From positions 760-34,689 of the forward strand of contig DCWQ01000059.1 in the NCBI GenBank assembly GCA_002328185.1: 33,930 bases of DNA, given 5' to 3'. Below, piece by piece: positions 24,799 through 31,502 of the stretch (within the stretch, counting starts at the first letter, position 1; each line of letters starts with the position of its first letter). A program made the position numbers and the translations under genes. The notes under the pieces were generated by a model, which worked only from the letters and a program-made list of their open reading frames with translations, was not told the DNA's origin and made no database searches. The stretch is from Dehalococcoidia bacterium UBA2158 (GTDB lineage Bacteria; Chloroflexota; Dehalococcoidia; Lucifugimonadales; UBA3495).

Positions 24799-24830
24799 TT
24801 GAGGCTATTTAGCCTCAAATCTGGTATAAT
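24799..24830 (+). promoter_or_regulatory. gyrB promoter with palindrome over -35
   Basis: TATAAT (24825-24830) is preceded by TGG, an extended -10. The -35 position is covered by a perfect 20-base palindrome (24799-24818: TTGAGGCTA, TT, TAGCCTCAA). The predicted start is near 24837, about 97 bases before the ATG. A repressor or a cruciform that senses supercoiling could act here (inference). Confidence 0.7.
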
Positions 24831-24933
24831 ATGTCTAGTCTGCACAGCTTCGGAACCCACTGTTTTAAACTCCCTTTCACGTGTGTGAATTTTTGCGTGC
24901 CCGCCCAACGAATTGCAATGGTGAAATAACAAT

Positions 24934-26868
24934 ATGACGCAAACCCAAACAGGCGAATATACAGCCAAAGATATTCAGGTCCTGGAGGGCCTGGAAGCGG
25001 TGCGTGTCCGCCCTGGAATGTACATCGGAAGCACCGACCAACGGGGCCTCCACCACTTGGTCTACGAGATCCTGGATAATGCAGTGGATGAAGCCATGGC
25101 CGGCTACTGCGAACGCGTGGAGATCTCAATCTCTGAAGAAGGCTGGATAACGGTGGCCGACAACGGCCGTGGTATCCCCATCGACAAACACGCCAAGACG
25201 GGCAAGAGCGCCTTGGAAACGGTGATGACCACGTTGCATGCCGGGGGCAAGTTTGGCGGTGGAGCTTACAAGGTCACCGGTGGTCTCCACGGTGTGGGCG
25301 GCTCGGTGGTGAATGCCCTGTCCGAGGAACTGCGTGCCGAGATTCGCCGCCAAGGCTGGACGTACAGCCAGGAATACGAACGTGGAAAACCTAGCACCGG
25401 GCTGTTGAAGGGCGAGAAGACGAATGAACACGGCACCACGGTGTCTTTCAAGCCCGATTCGCAGATATTCCCGATCATCGAATACGATTTTGAGCTGCTG
25501 ATCTCCCACTTCAAAGAGATCGCCTACCTGAATAAGGGCCTGGAGATCGCTTTCACGAGTCCCTGGCATAACGAAAGACGCAAGGGTGATGTCGAGCGCA
25601 CCTATTTCTTCGACGGCGGAATCGCCAACTTGGTCCGGAACGTTAACCGCAACCGCCGCACCGTCCAGTCCAGCCCTTTCTATTTCGAGAAAGTGCTTGA
25701 AGAGACCTCTGTTGAGGTCGCCGTCCAATATAACGACACGTTTACTGAGACGGTGTTCTCCTTCGCCAACTGCATCAACACGGAAGAGGGCGGCACCCAC
25801 ATGACCGGCTTCCGCACCGCCCTGACCAGGGTGATCAACGACTTCGCCCGGAAGCAGGGATACATCAAAGACGACCAGCCGAACCTGATTGGCGACGACG
25901 TCCGTGAGGGCTTAGCCGCTGTCATCAGCGTTAAGCTGACCGACCCCCAGTTCGAAGGACAGACCAAGACCAAGCTGGGCAACGCTGAGGTCCGCGGTAT
26001 CGTGGACTCGGTGGTCAGCGAGGGCCTGAACCGATACCTGGAAGAGAACCCCACCGACAGCAAGCGGGTGGTCGAGAAATGTCTCACCTCTCAGAAGGCC
26101 AGGGAAGCGGCCAAACGCGCCCGCGACTTGGTGATACGCAAGAACGCCCTGGACGGGTCGTCATTGCCCGGAAAATTGGCTGACTGCGCTGAGCGCGATC
26201 CAGCCAAGTCCGAGTTGTACATCGTTGAGGGTGAATCAGCCGGAGGCTCGGCCAAGATGGGGCGGGACCGGCACTTCCAAGCCATATTGCCGCTCAAAGG
26301 TAAGATTCTTAACGTCGAACGCGTGCTGCAACAACCAGACAAGATCCTGGGCCACGAAGAGATCCGGGCCATGATCGCGGCCTTGGGCGCCGGGGAAGGT
26401 GAGGAATTCGACCCGTCGAAGATTCGCTACCACAAGATCATCATCATGACCGACGCCGACGTGGACGGCTCCCATATCAGGACGCTGATCCTAACGTTCT
26501 TCTACCGCCGGATGCTGCCACTGATCGAGCAGGGATACTTGTACATCGCCCAGCCGCCGCTGTACCGAATACAGACCGGCAGAAAGGTCGATTACACCTA
26601 CACTGAAGAAGAGAAGGATGAGTACCTGGCCAACCTGAACAGTAGCCGCAACCCGCAGATCCAGCGCTATAAAGGCCTGGGCGAGATGAACCCCGACCAA
26701 TTATGGGATACCACCATGAACCCGGAAACCCGGCACATGTTGGAGGTGACCGTCGATAACGCATTTGGTGTTAACGACACTTTCACTACCCTGATGGGCG
26801 AGGAGGTCGCTCCCCGAAAGAGCTTCATTCAGGCCCATGCCCGTAGCGTGCAAAATCTGGACGTTTAG
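24934..26868 (+). CDS. gyrB: DNA gyrase subunit B
   Basis: GyrB is the ATPase subunit of gyrase, which adds negative supercoils with GyrA. The 644-residue protein has the GHKL motifs (EILDNAVDEAMAG, DNGRGIP, GGLHGVGGSVVNALS), a transducer domain, and a TOPRIM domain with Glu432 (EGESAGG) and the metal-binding Asp507, Asp509 and Asp511. The C-terminus has QRYKGLGEMNPDQLWDTTM. Length is typical for the short bacterial form without the enterobacterial insertion. There is a weak GGTGA upstream of the ATG. gyrA is not adjacent; rpsT and lexA follow with their own promoters. Confidence 0.98.
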   Translation: MTQTQTGEYTAKDIQVLEGLEAVRVRPGMYIGSTDQRGLHHLVYEILDNAVDEAMAGYCERVEISISEEGWITVADNGRGIPIDKHAKTGKSALETVMTTLHAGGKFGGGAYKVTGGLHGVGGSVVNALSEELRAEIRRQGWTYSQEYERGKPSTGLLKGEKTNEHGTTVSFKPDSQIFPIIEYDFELLISHFKEIAYLNKGLEIAFTSPWHNERRKGDVERTYFFDGGIANLVRNVNRNRRTVQSSPFYFEKVLEETSVEVAVQYNDTFTETVFSFANCINTEEGGTHMTGFRTALTRVINDFARKQGYIKDDQPNLIGDDVREGLAAVISVKLTDPQFEGQTKTKLGNAEVRGIVDSVVSEGLNRYLEENPTDSKRVVEKCLTSQKAREAAKRARDLVIRKNALDGSSLPGKLADCAERDPAKSELYIVEGESAGGSAKMGRDRHFQAILPLKGKILNVERVLQQPDKILGHEEIRAMIAALGAGEGEEFDPSKIRYHKIIIMTDADVDGSHIRTLILTFFYRRMLPLIEQGYLYIAQPPLYRIQTGRKVDYTYTEEEKDEYLANLNSSRNPQIQRYKGLGEMNPDQLWDTTMNPETRHMLEVTVDNAFGVNDTFTTLMGEEVAPRKSFIQAHARSVQNLDV

Positions 26869-26898
26869 CCCAGAATACGAACAGAGACCGGCCATCCT

Positions 26899-26927
26899 TT
26901 GGAAACTGGCCTAACTTGGTTTATAAT
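26899..26927 (+). promoter_or_regulatory. rpsT promoter (TTGGAA-17-TATAAT)
   Basis: TTGGAA (26899-26904), 17 bases, TATAAT (26922-26927). The start near 26934 gives a leader of about 83 bases before the TTG of rpsT. Confidence 0.8.
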
Positions 26928-27016
26928 AGGCGCGTCGGCATTTTTTAAACTCGGATTCGTGCCTATTATTTTTTGTGAACCCGAGCGCTGGCGGAAAAAA
27001 CAGCAGGAGGCACAAG

Positions 27017-27280
27017 TTGCCCGCAAAGAAGGCAGGCCGTCAGCAAGTAAAGAGGGCCGTTCGCACCAGGGGAGACCGAACCGAGACTAGGTCCGCGATG
27101 ACCAAGGCGTTGCGCTCTGTGGAATCGGGTGATGTGGCCGAGGCTGAGACCGCCGTCCACGAAGCGCTAAGCACGTTGGATCGGGCCGTACAGAAAGGCA
27201 TATTGCACAAGAACAACGTCAACCGCCGCAAGTCGCGGATGGCAGCACGTCTCAATAAGATGAAGGCCGCCGCCGAATAA
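27017..27280 (+). CDS. rpsT: 30S ribosomal protein S20
   Basis: S20 is a primary 16S-binding protein of the small subunit. Reading from the TTG at 27017 gives 87 residues starting MPAKKAGRQQVKRAVR, ending with the family's HKNNVNRRKSRMAARLNKM. A GGAGG site lies six bases upstream. A longer frame from a GTG at 26975 would add 14 residues lacking an S20 counterpart. In E. coli rpsT also uses UUG and S20 represses its own translation (established), so a similar control is plausible here. It has its own promoter and terminator between gyrB and lexA. Confidence 0.95.
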   Translation: MPAKKAGRQQVKRAVRTRGDRTETRSAMTKALRSVESGDVAEAETAVHEALSTLDRAVQKGILHKNNVNRRKSRMAARLNKMKAAAE

Positions 27281-27306
27281 CCTCGGGCGCTTAACTGCGA
27301 AACTAG

Positions 27307-27340
27307 ACCCGGCCTTCTACGGAAGGCCGGGTTTTTGTTT
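27307..27340 (+). terminator. rpsT terminator
   Basis: ACCCGGCCTTC (27307-27317) pairs with GGAAGGCCGGGT (27321-27332), an 11-bp stem closed by the stable c(TACG)g tetraloop, followed by TTTTTGTTT. Confidence 0.9.
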
Positions 27341-27372
27341 GGTGGGTTCGAATCGAAGGCAGCGCCTCTGTC

Positions 27373-27485
27373 GTCATTCCTGCCGAAGCAGGGATCCACG
27401 AACACCAAATCTGAGATCCCCGGCATGGCTTGTGCAAGCGCGTTACCCCACCCTAACCCTCCCCCGTTACGATGCGGGAGGAGAT
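27373..27485. repeat. degraded intergenic repeats before lexA
   Basis: 27373-27398 has GTCATTCCTGCCGAAGCAGG, a well-known intergenic repeat type. 27445-27485 holds the inverted relative of the 23725-23788 repeat (ACCCTAACCCTCCCCCG). Neither is coding. Confidence 0.6.
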
Positions 27486-27551
27486 TCTTGCAGACTTTCA
27501 CCAGAAAGTCTGGTTCTGCCGCCAACCCGTTGGTACCGTGACATAGAATCG

Positions 27552-27600
27552 TTGACAGTCGGCGGGGCCTTTGCTAGCCTATTTTCAGAACAAACGTTTG
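27552..27600 (+). promoter_or_regulatory. lexA promoter with LexA (Cheo-type) box
   Basis: TTGACA (27552-27557), 17 bases, TAGCCT (27575-27580) with a preceding TGC. AGAACAAACGTTTG at 27587-27600 matches the Bacillus LexA box CGAACRNRYGTTYC at 12 of 14 positions. It lies at the predicted start (about 27587), so bound LexA would block initiation of its own gene. Confidence 0.8.
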
Positions 27601-27654
27601 CATGTTAAGTGCATCAGAGTAGATTTAAAGCCGACTGGACGCTAAGAGGAAAAC

Positions 27655-28305
27655 ATGGTAACTAAAAAGATGCCGCCCCGGAGACAACGCATATGGGCGT
27701 TCCTCCAAGAGTTCTATCAGGACAATGGCATACCGCCCACCGTGCGGGACATCCAGAAAGCCTGCGAGATCAGCTCCACCTCGGTTGTGGACTACAACTT
27801 AGAGAAACTGAAGGAAGCCGGGTACATCAACCGACGCCATGACGTTGCCCGCGGCATCGAGGTACTGGACCAGGAAGGCGAGCCGATCTCCAACGCCCCC
27901 CGGGTGCAGATCATGGGCCTCATCGCGGCCGGGACACCTATCCCCGCTTTCAGCACTGAAGATTCGGCGTCCAGCCAGGAATTCGACACGGTGGAGGTTT
28001 CACCCGAACTCCAGCGCCAGCATGGAAAGCTGTTCGCTCTGAAGGTGAACGGCACGTCGATGATTGACGCCCTCATAGACGACGGCGACGTGGTCATCAT
28101 CAAGCCCTCCAGTGTGGCCAGCAATGGCGAGATGGTTGTTGCATGGCTCAAAGAAGAGGAAGAGACAACGCTGAAGAAGTTCTACCTGGAAGGCAGCCAG
28201 GTCCGTTTGCAGCCGGCCAACAGCACCATGGACCCCATATACAGTCAAGCAGACAATGTGGAAGTCCAGGGGAAAGTGGTTACGGTGATCCGTAACCTGG
28301 GTTAG
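27655..28305 (+). CDS. lexA: LexA repressor, SOS response
   Basis: LexA represses DNA-damage genes and cleaves itself when RecA filaments form. The 216-residue protein has a winged-helix DNA-binding domain (residues 7-70, PPTVRDIQKACEISSTSVVDYNLEKL) and an S24 peptidase domain. The cleavage site is Ala92-Gly93 (LIAAGTP), the nucleophile Ser135 (GTSMIDALIDDGD) and the general base Lys174 (TTLKKFY). The ATG has AGAGG seven bases upstream. A LexA box sits at its own promoter, showing autoregulation. The recognition helix region resembles Bacillus-type repressors, in line with the Bacillus-type box (inference). Confidence 0.97.
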   Translation: MVTKKMPPRRQRIWAFLQEFYQDNGIPPTVRDIQKACEISSTSVVDYNLEKLKEAGYINRRHDVARGIEVLDQEGEPISNAPRVQIMGLIAAGTPIPAFSTEDSASSQEFDTVEVSPELQRQHGKLFALKVNGTSMIDALIDDGDVVIIKPSSVASNGEMVVAWLKEEEETTLKKFYLEGSQVRLQPANSTMDPIYSQADNVEVQGKVVTVIRNLG

Positions 28306-28321
28306 TAGATCGACGATCTAC
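28305..28321. other. palindrome at lexA stop codon
   Basis: GTAGATCG A CGATCTAC is a perfect 8-bp inverted repeat around one base, starting at the last base of the TAG stop. It is too short-looped to be a terminator; a protein site is possible. Confidence 0.35.
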
Positions 28322-28333
28322 CTGTGAAAACCA

Positions 28334-28367
28334 AAGGCCCCGTACTTCCGCGGAAAGACGGGGCCTT
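28334..28367 (+). terminator. hairpin after lexA
   Basis: AAGGCCCCGT (28334-28343) pairs with ACGGGGCCTT (28358-28367), with extra pairing CTTCCG/CGGAA inside. The following CTTCGTTG is only weakly T-rich, so termination may be partial. It lies between convergent lexA and the gene at 28402. Confidence 0.7.
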
Positions 28368-28401
28368 CTTCGTTGTACCTGAAGCCCGAACCCTCTGTGA
28401 T

Positions 28402-28758
28402 TTAGCGACGGCCGTTGCTCAGAGCCCCATAGCTGGCGACGCAGAAAGGCACACAGTAGGTGAGGGGAATCTTCCAATACATGGCCATCACCCAATCTCT
28501 TGCGAATAGTATGTCGCCTTGGTTCAGCAAGGTGAGCATCGACCCGACAACGAGTGCGACCGATAAAGAACGGCGCACCATCGGGCGATGGCGAATGGCA
28601 CAACGGGAGCATTTGACGACCATACCTATGTCTTCAACTCCATCGACGAGCGGTTTCTTGAAAGCGAAAGACCAACCCTTTCCCGATTCGCGTCCGCACC
28701 GGTCACACGTGGTGAGTTCGCGGGCGTCTTGGGAACCGGTCTCCAAGGATTCTGCCAT
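28402..28758 (-). CDS. hypothetical membrane protein with N-terminal zinc ribbon
   Basis: The 118-residue protein is not recognised. Two cysteine pairs, Cys18/Cys21 (CDRCG) and Cys50/Cys53 (CSRCA), form a probable zinc ribbon. Residues about 64-79 and 90-112 are hydrophobic and look like two membrane helices with a short acidic loop, so the N-terminal ribbon should face one side. A GGAG site precedes the ATG, and the promoter is good (28817-28844). It converges on lexA. Function is unknown. Confidence 0.7.
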   Translation of the reverse strand: MAESLETGSQDARELTTCDRCGRESGKGWSFAFKKPLVDGVEDIGMVVKCSRCAIRHRPMVRRSLSVALVVGSMLTLLNQGDILFARDWVMAMYWKIPLTYCVPFCVASYGALSNGRR

Positions 28759-28816
28759 ACTTGAATCTCCAGGGATCAGGTTCGCGTGTCCGGGCTTGAA
28801 GCTGCGTGCCTGAGTA

Positions 28817-28844
28817 ATTGTAACGGACGAAAAATCGGTGTCAA
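28817..28844 (-). promoter_or_regulatory. promoter for the zinc-ribbon membrane gene (TTGACA-16-TACAAT)
   Basis: On the minus strand TTGACA (28839-28844) and TACAAT (28817-28822) are 16 bases apart. The start is near 28810, about 52 bases before the ATG at 28758. Confidence 0.75.
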
Positions 28845-28886
28845 CGAATATGCACCCGGCGGCAAGGCGATACCGGCTGGCGATTG

Positions 28887-28916
28887 TTGTTAAAACCCCC
28901 GGCCGGATTCTATACT
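28887..28916 (+). promoter_or_regulatory. promoter for the PHP gene (TTGTTA-18-TATACT)
   Basis: TTGTTA (28887-28892), 18 bases, TATACT (28911-28916). The start near 28923 lies about 63 bases before the ATG at 28986. It is divergent from the promoter at 28817-28844. Confidence 0.6.
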
Positions 28917-28985
28917 TAGACAGGCCCGGTAAAATGTACGGACCGGGAATAACCTTGGATGGCCGGAGCAGCTTGGAGCACTCAG

Positions 28986-29660
28986 ATGTACGATTTCCAC
29001 ACCCACACTTTTCTCAGCGACGGCGTATTGTCGCCGATCGAGTTGATACGCCGGGCATTGGTGCGTGGCTACAAGGCCATGGCCGTGACCGACCATGTGG
29101 GTTTGGGGAATTTGGAATACGTGGTTAAGACACTGGTGATCGACTGCGAACAGGCCACCAAGCGCTGGGACATATTGGCGCTGCCCGGTGTGGAGATCAC
29201 CCACGTGCCGAAGGACGACATCGACCAGGTGGCACGGACTGCGAAGGAGATGGGTGCCAAGCTGGTTGCGGTGCATGGGGAAACCCCGGTGGAACCCGTG
29301 GAACCGGGCACTAACGAGGCCGCGCTACGGTCAGACTTCGTGGATGTGCTGGCTCATCCCGGGCTCATCACCTATGAGGAGGCCCGGATAGCCGCGGAAA
29401 AGGGCATCTATCTAGAAGTTTCAGCCCGGAAAGGCCACAGCCTGGCCAACGGACACGTGGTAAAGATCGCCAAGGAGGCCGGAGCGGCGACGGTGTTGGA
29501 CTCAGACGCCCACGAACCTGACGACCTGCTTACGCCTAACATCAGGCAGAAGGTAGCCAAGGGTGCGGGTCTCAATGATGATGAGATTCACGCGCTGTTG
29601 GAGACGAACCCGCAGAAACTTCTGGCCAAGCTGGGTTTCCCGGCCACTCATGCAGCCTGA
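28986..29660 (+). CDS. PHP domain phosphoesterase (histidinol phosphatase-like)
   Basis: From the ATG at 28986, which follows GGAG at seven bases, the protein has 224 residues; the frame extends upstream to 28959 without gain. His5 and His7 (FHTHTFLSDG), Asp12, Asp36-His37 (TDH), the LPGVEITHV segment, VDVLAHPG and SDAHEP are the metal-binding motifs of the PHP fold. The family removes phosphates from small metabolites (for example histidinol phosphate or 3',5'-bisphosphate nucleotides), and some PHP domains serve DNA polymerases. This stand-alone form has no DNA-binding domain. Substrate is unassigned. It ends 14 bases before the convergent 47-residue gene. Confidence 0.9.
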   Translation: MYDFHTHTFLSDGVLSPIELIRRALVRGYKAMAVTDHVGLGNLEYVVKTLVIDCEQATKRWDILALPGVEITHVPKDDIDQVARTAKEMGAKLVAVHGETPVEPVEPGTNEAALRSDFVDVLAHPGLITYEEARIAAEKGIYLEVSARKGHSLANGHVVKIAKEAGAATVLDSDAHEPDDLLTPNIRQKVAKGAGLNDDEIHALLETNPQKLLAKLGFPATHAA

Positions 29661-29674
29661 CCGCTAAGAAAGCC

Positions 29675-29818
29675 CTAAGAAGACTTGCCGATACGGAACA
29701 CCTTTGTCCCACACTCCGGGCAGACACCCTGGGTGGCCGGGCGCCCGTTCTTCAGTGTGACCTGCCGAGGACTGGATATCTCCCTCTTGTTCCGGCACTT
29801 GAAGCAATAGGCTTCCAT
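29675..29818 (-). CDS. small zinc-ribbon protein (DUF5679-like), 47 residues
   Basis: Reading from the ATG at 29818 gives MEAYCFKCRNKREIS, then TLKNGRPATQGVCPECGTKV, and a basic C-terminus. Cys5/Cys8 and Cys33/Cys36 form a zinc knuckle. The layout matches the short DUF5679 zinc-ribbon family common in Chloroflexota and Actinobacteria, as I recall it. GGAGGA lies five bases before the ATG, and a consensus promoter lies upstream at 29910-29937. Function is unknown; it may bind nucleic acid or a partner protein (inference). It is below common length cutoffs, and a longer frame in another phase overlaps it. Confidence 0.85.
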   Translation of the reverse strand: MEAYCFKCRNKREISSPRQVTLKNGRPATQGVCPECGTKVFRIGKSS

Positions 29819-29909
29819 GTTGTCCTCCCCCAAATGTTCGATACGGTTGCAGTGTCAAAGTGCGTCGTTACGAATCCCATTCAGCTACGGGGTTTACGTA
29901 ACGCCAACA

Positions 29910-29937
29910 ACTATACAATTTGAATGGCGTTTGTCAA
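29910..29937 (-). promoter_or_regulatory. promoter for the small zinc-ribbon gene (TTGACA-16-TATAGT)
   Basis: On the minus strand TTGACA (29932-29937) and TATAGT (29910-29915) are 16 bases apart. The leader is about 85 bases. The 200-base spacer between truB and this gene has no clear terminator. Confidence 0.8.
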
Positions 29938-30033
29938 GAAATGAGCCCTAAATCATACCGAATTGATAAACGGCTGTCGCTAATATCGACCAATTTCCTT
30001 ATCGGCGCCGAAAAGTATGCCTGGAGCGGACGC

Positions 30034-31002
30034 TTAGACCGAGGCGGGTGCATAAGGAGAAGGGGCGTCCGTCTGAAAGACCTTGACCGGCTGCCAGCTG
30101 TTGGTTGGCCGGTCAAAGCGCACCAGGGCCATGAACACGCCGTCGGAATTGTAGGCGCGGCATTCTTCCAGGTATCCCGTCTCAAGCTCAGGACGGCCCA
30201 GACTCACGGATTGGCCATGACGCAGATGTTCTTCAGCCTGACGCCCAAGAGAGATACTTTTCAGGCCCATCAAGACCCGGTCCACTGGAAAAAGGTATTG
30301 CTGCCAACCGTCCGGGCCGTCGACGGCTTCCTCAATCTGTTCCAGCGTAACGGCCTCTTCCACCGGAAATCCTCCGCACAGTAGACGCTCTAAGTCGGCG
30401 ACATGGCCTCCGCAGCCCAGGGCCTCGCCGACGTCATCGGCCAGGGAGCGGATATAGGTCCCCTTGCCGCATTCCACTTCCAAAACCAGCTTGGGAGTAT
30501 CGAACTCAATGATCTGGATGTCGTGGATCTCCACAGAGCGAGACTCACGCTCCACCTCGATCCCGGCCCGGGCCAGCTTGTAAAGTCTTTTCCCGTCTAT
30601 CTTGATGGCGCTGTACATGGGTGGAGTTTGCTGCACTACGCCGATCCAGGGCTCCAGGCTCTCTTCGACCATGCCCCGAGTGACGCTTTGAGGATTGTTG
30701 GTCTTTGTTACCTCCCCTTCGGCGTCATAGGTGGAGGTCGCAACGCCTAGGGTAATCTCAACGCGGTAGCGCTTAACCCCGCCGACGATGTGGTCCATCA
30801 ACCGAGTAGCCTGTCCGAAGCAGACCGGGAGAACGCCCCGGGCCAGCGGGTCCATGGTTCCGCCGTGCCCGACCTTCTGACGCTGTCCGGTGATGCGTTT
30901 GATCTGGCGCAGGGCGTCCATGGAGGTGATGCCGGGAGGTTTGAATAGGTTGATGAAGCCGTTGGCCACCGGCGGCTTTGGCTTGGGCTGCGCATTCGCC
31001 AT
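30034..31002 (-). CDS. truB: tRNA pseudouridine synthase B
   Basis: TruB makes pseudouridine 55 in the T loop of tRNAs. The catalytic Asp51 is in GHGGTMDPLARG. The N-terminal GFINLFKPPGITSMDAL and the VQQTPPMYSAIKIDGKRLYKLARAG segment are family hallmarks, and the C-terminal PUA-like part follows from about residue 245. From ATG 31002 it has 322 residues; a frame up to 31068 overlaps rbfA. The ATG lies one base after the rbfA stop, indicating translational coupling. It is the last gene of the nusA-ylxR-infB-rbfA-truB operon. The last ten residues are proline/alanine rich. Confidence 0.96.
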   Translation of the reverse strand: MANAQPKPKPPVANGFINLFKPPGITSMDALRQIKRITGQRQKVGHGGTMDPLARGVLPVCFGQATRLMDHIVGGVKRYRVEITLGVATSTYDAEGEVTKTNNPQSVTRGMVEESLEPWIGVVQQTPPMYSAIKIDGKRLYKLARAGIEVERESRSVEIHDIQIIEFDTPKLVLEVECGKGTYIRSLADDVGEALGCGGHVADLERLLCGGFPVEEAVTLEQIEEAVDGPDGWQQYLFPVDRVLMGLKSISLGRQAEEHLRHGQSVSLGRPELETGYLEECRAYNSDGVFMALVRFDRPTNSWQPVKVFQTDAPSPYAPASV

Positions 31003-31003
31003 G

Positions 31004-31447
31004 TTATGCGCCGCCCGGAATCTCGTAGTTGGACGCTTCTGATCCAAGCGTCTCAGGTTCAGGCTCATCAGGCTTGACCAGGTTCATCACCTCAGCTTCA
31101 GGTTGATCAGGCTTCACCCGGTTCATTAACCGGAGCAACTGGTCCGCCTCGTCCAAAGAAGCATCCAACTCGTAAGACAAGAACGGGGTGTGCTTCATGT
31201 TGATGCGGTCGCGAAGCTCGCGACGTAGGTACGAGGCGGCCGATTGGATGCCAGCCAGGGCCGCTTGCTTGGTTTCCTGGTTGCCCATGACGCTGATGTA
31301 AACCCGGGCGCTGCGCAGGTCGCTGCTGGAGACCACCCTGGTAATGCTGACCACAGCGTTCAGGCGAGGGTCTTTTATCGAACGGGTGAGGAGCAAGCTG
31401 ATCTCCTCGCGCAACTGTTCATTGATACGGTCGGTGCGTCGAGACAT
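31004..31447 (-). CDS. rbfA: ribosome-binding factor A
   Basis: RbfA helps mature the 5' end of 16S rRNA and 30S subunits. Residues 1-106 form the KH-type domain (RINEQLREEISLLL, DPRLNAVVSITRVVSSSDLRSARVYISVM, and the RRELRDRINMKHTPFL segment). The C-terminal 40 residues are an acidic, proline-rich tail that carries a near-perfect 13-residue tandem duplication (VKPDQPEAEVMNL / VKPDEPEPET), encoded by a 39-base direct repeat. Normal RbfA is about 120-130 residues, so the tail is added. There is only a weak AGG before the ATG. It follows infB by 55 bases. Confidence 0.95.
   Translation of the reverse strand: MSRRTDRINEQLREEISLLLTRSIKDPRLNAVVSITRVVSSSDLRSARVYISVMGNQETKQAALAGIQSAASYLRRELRDRINMKHTPFLSYELDASLDEADQLLRLMNRVKPDQPEAEVMNLVKPDEPEPETLGSEASNYEIPGGA
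31052..31126. repeat. 39-base tandem duplication in rbfA
   Basis: Two 36-base units (31052-31087 and 31091-31126), separated by CAC, share most bases (CTCAG.TTCAGG.T.ATCAGG). It lies in-frame and encodes the tail repeat of RbfA. Confidence 0.9.
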
Positions 31448-31502
31448 GGCAGGTTTACCTTTGAGAGGCTAGGCTTTGCCGGACCGGGGAGAGATGAAAG
31501 GC

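Noticed and set aside
24603..24933. Replication origin near gyrB
   Set aside because: No cluster of DnaA boxes and no dnaA or dnaN gene; gyrB alone is not enough.
26975..27016. Longer rpsT start at GTG 26975
   Set aside because: The extra residues have no S20 counterpart, and the GGAGG site is placed for the TTG at 27017.
27341..27360. GGTTCGAATC motif like a tRNA T loop
   Set aside because: Flanking bases GGTGG and GAAGG do not pair, and no acceptor, D or anticodon arm is found.
29664..29858. 64-codon open frame on the minus strand
   Set aside because: It is a different frame over the supported 47-residue zinc-ribbon gene and shows no motif.
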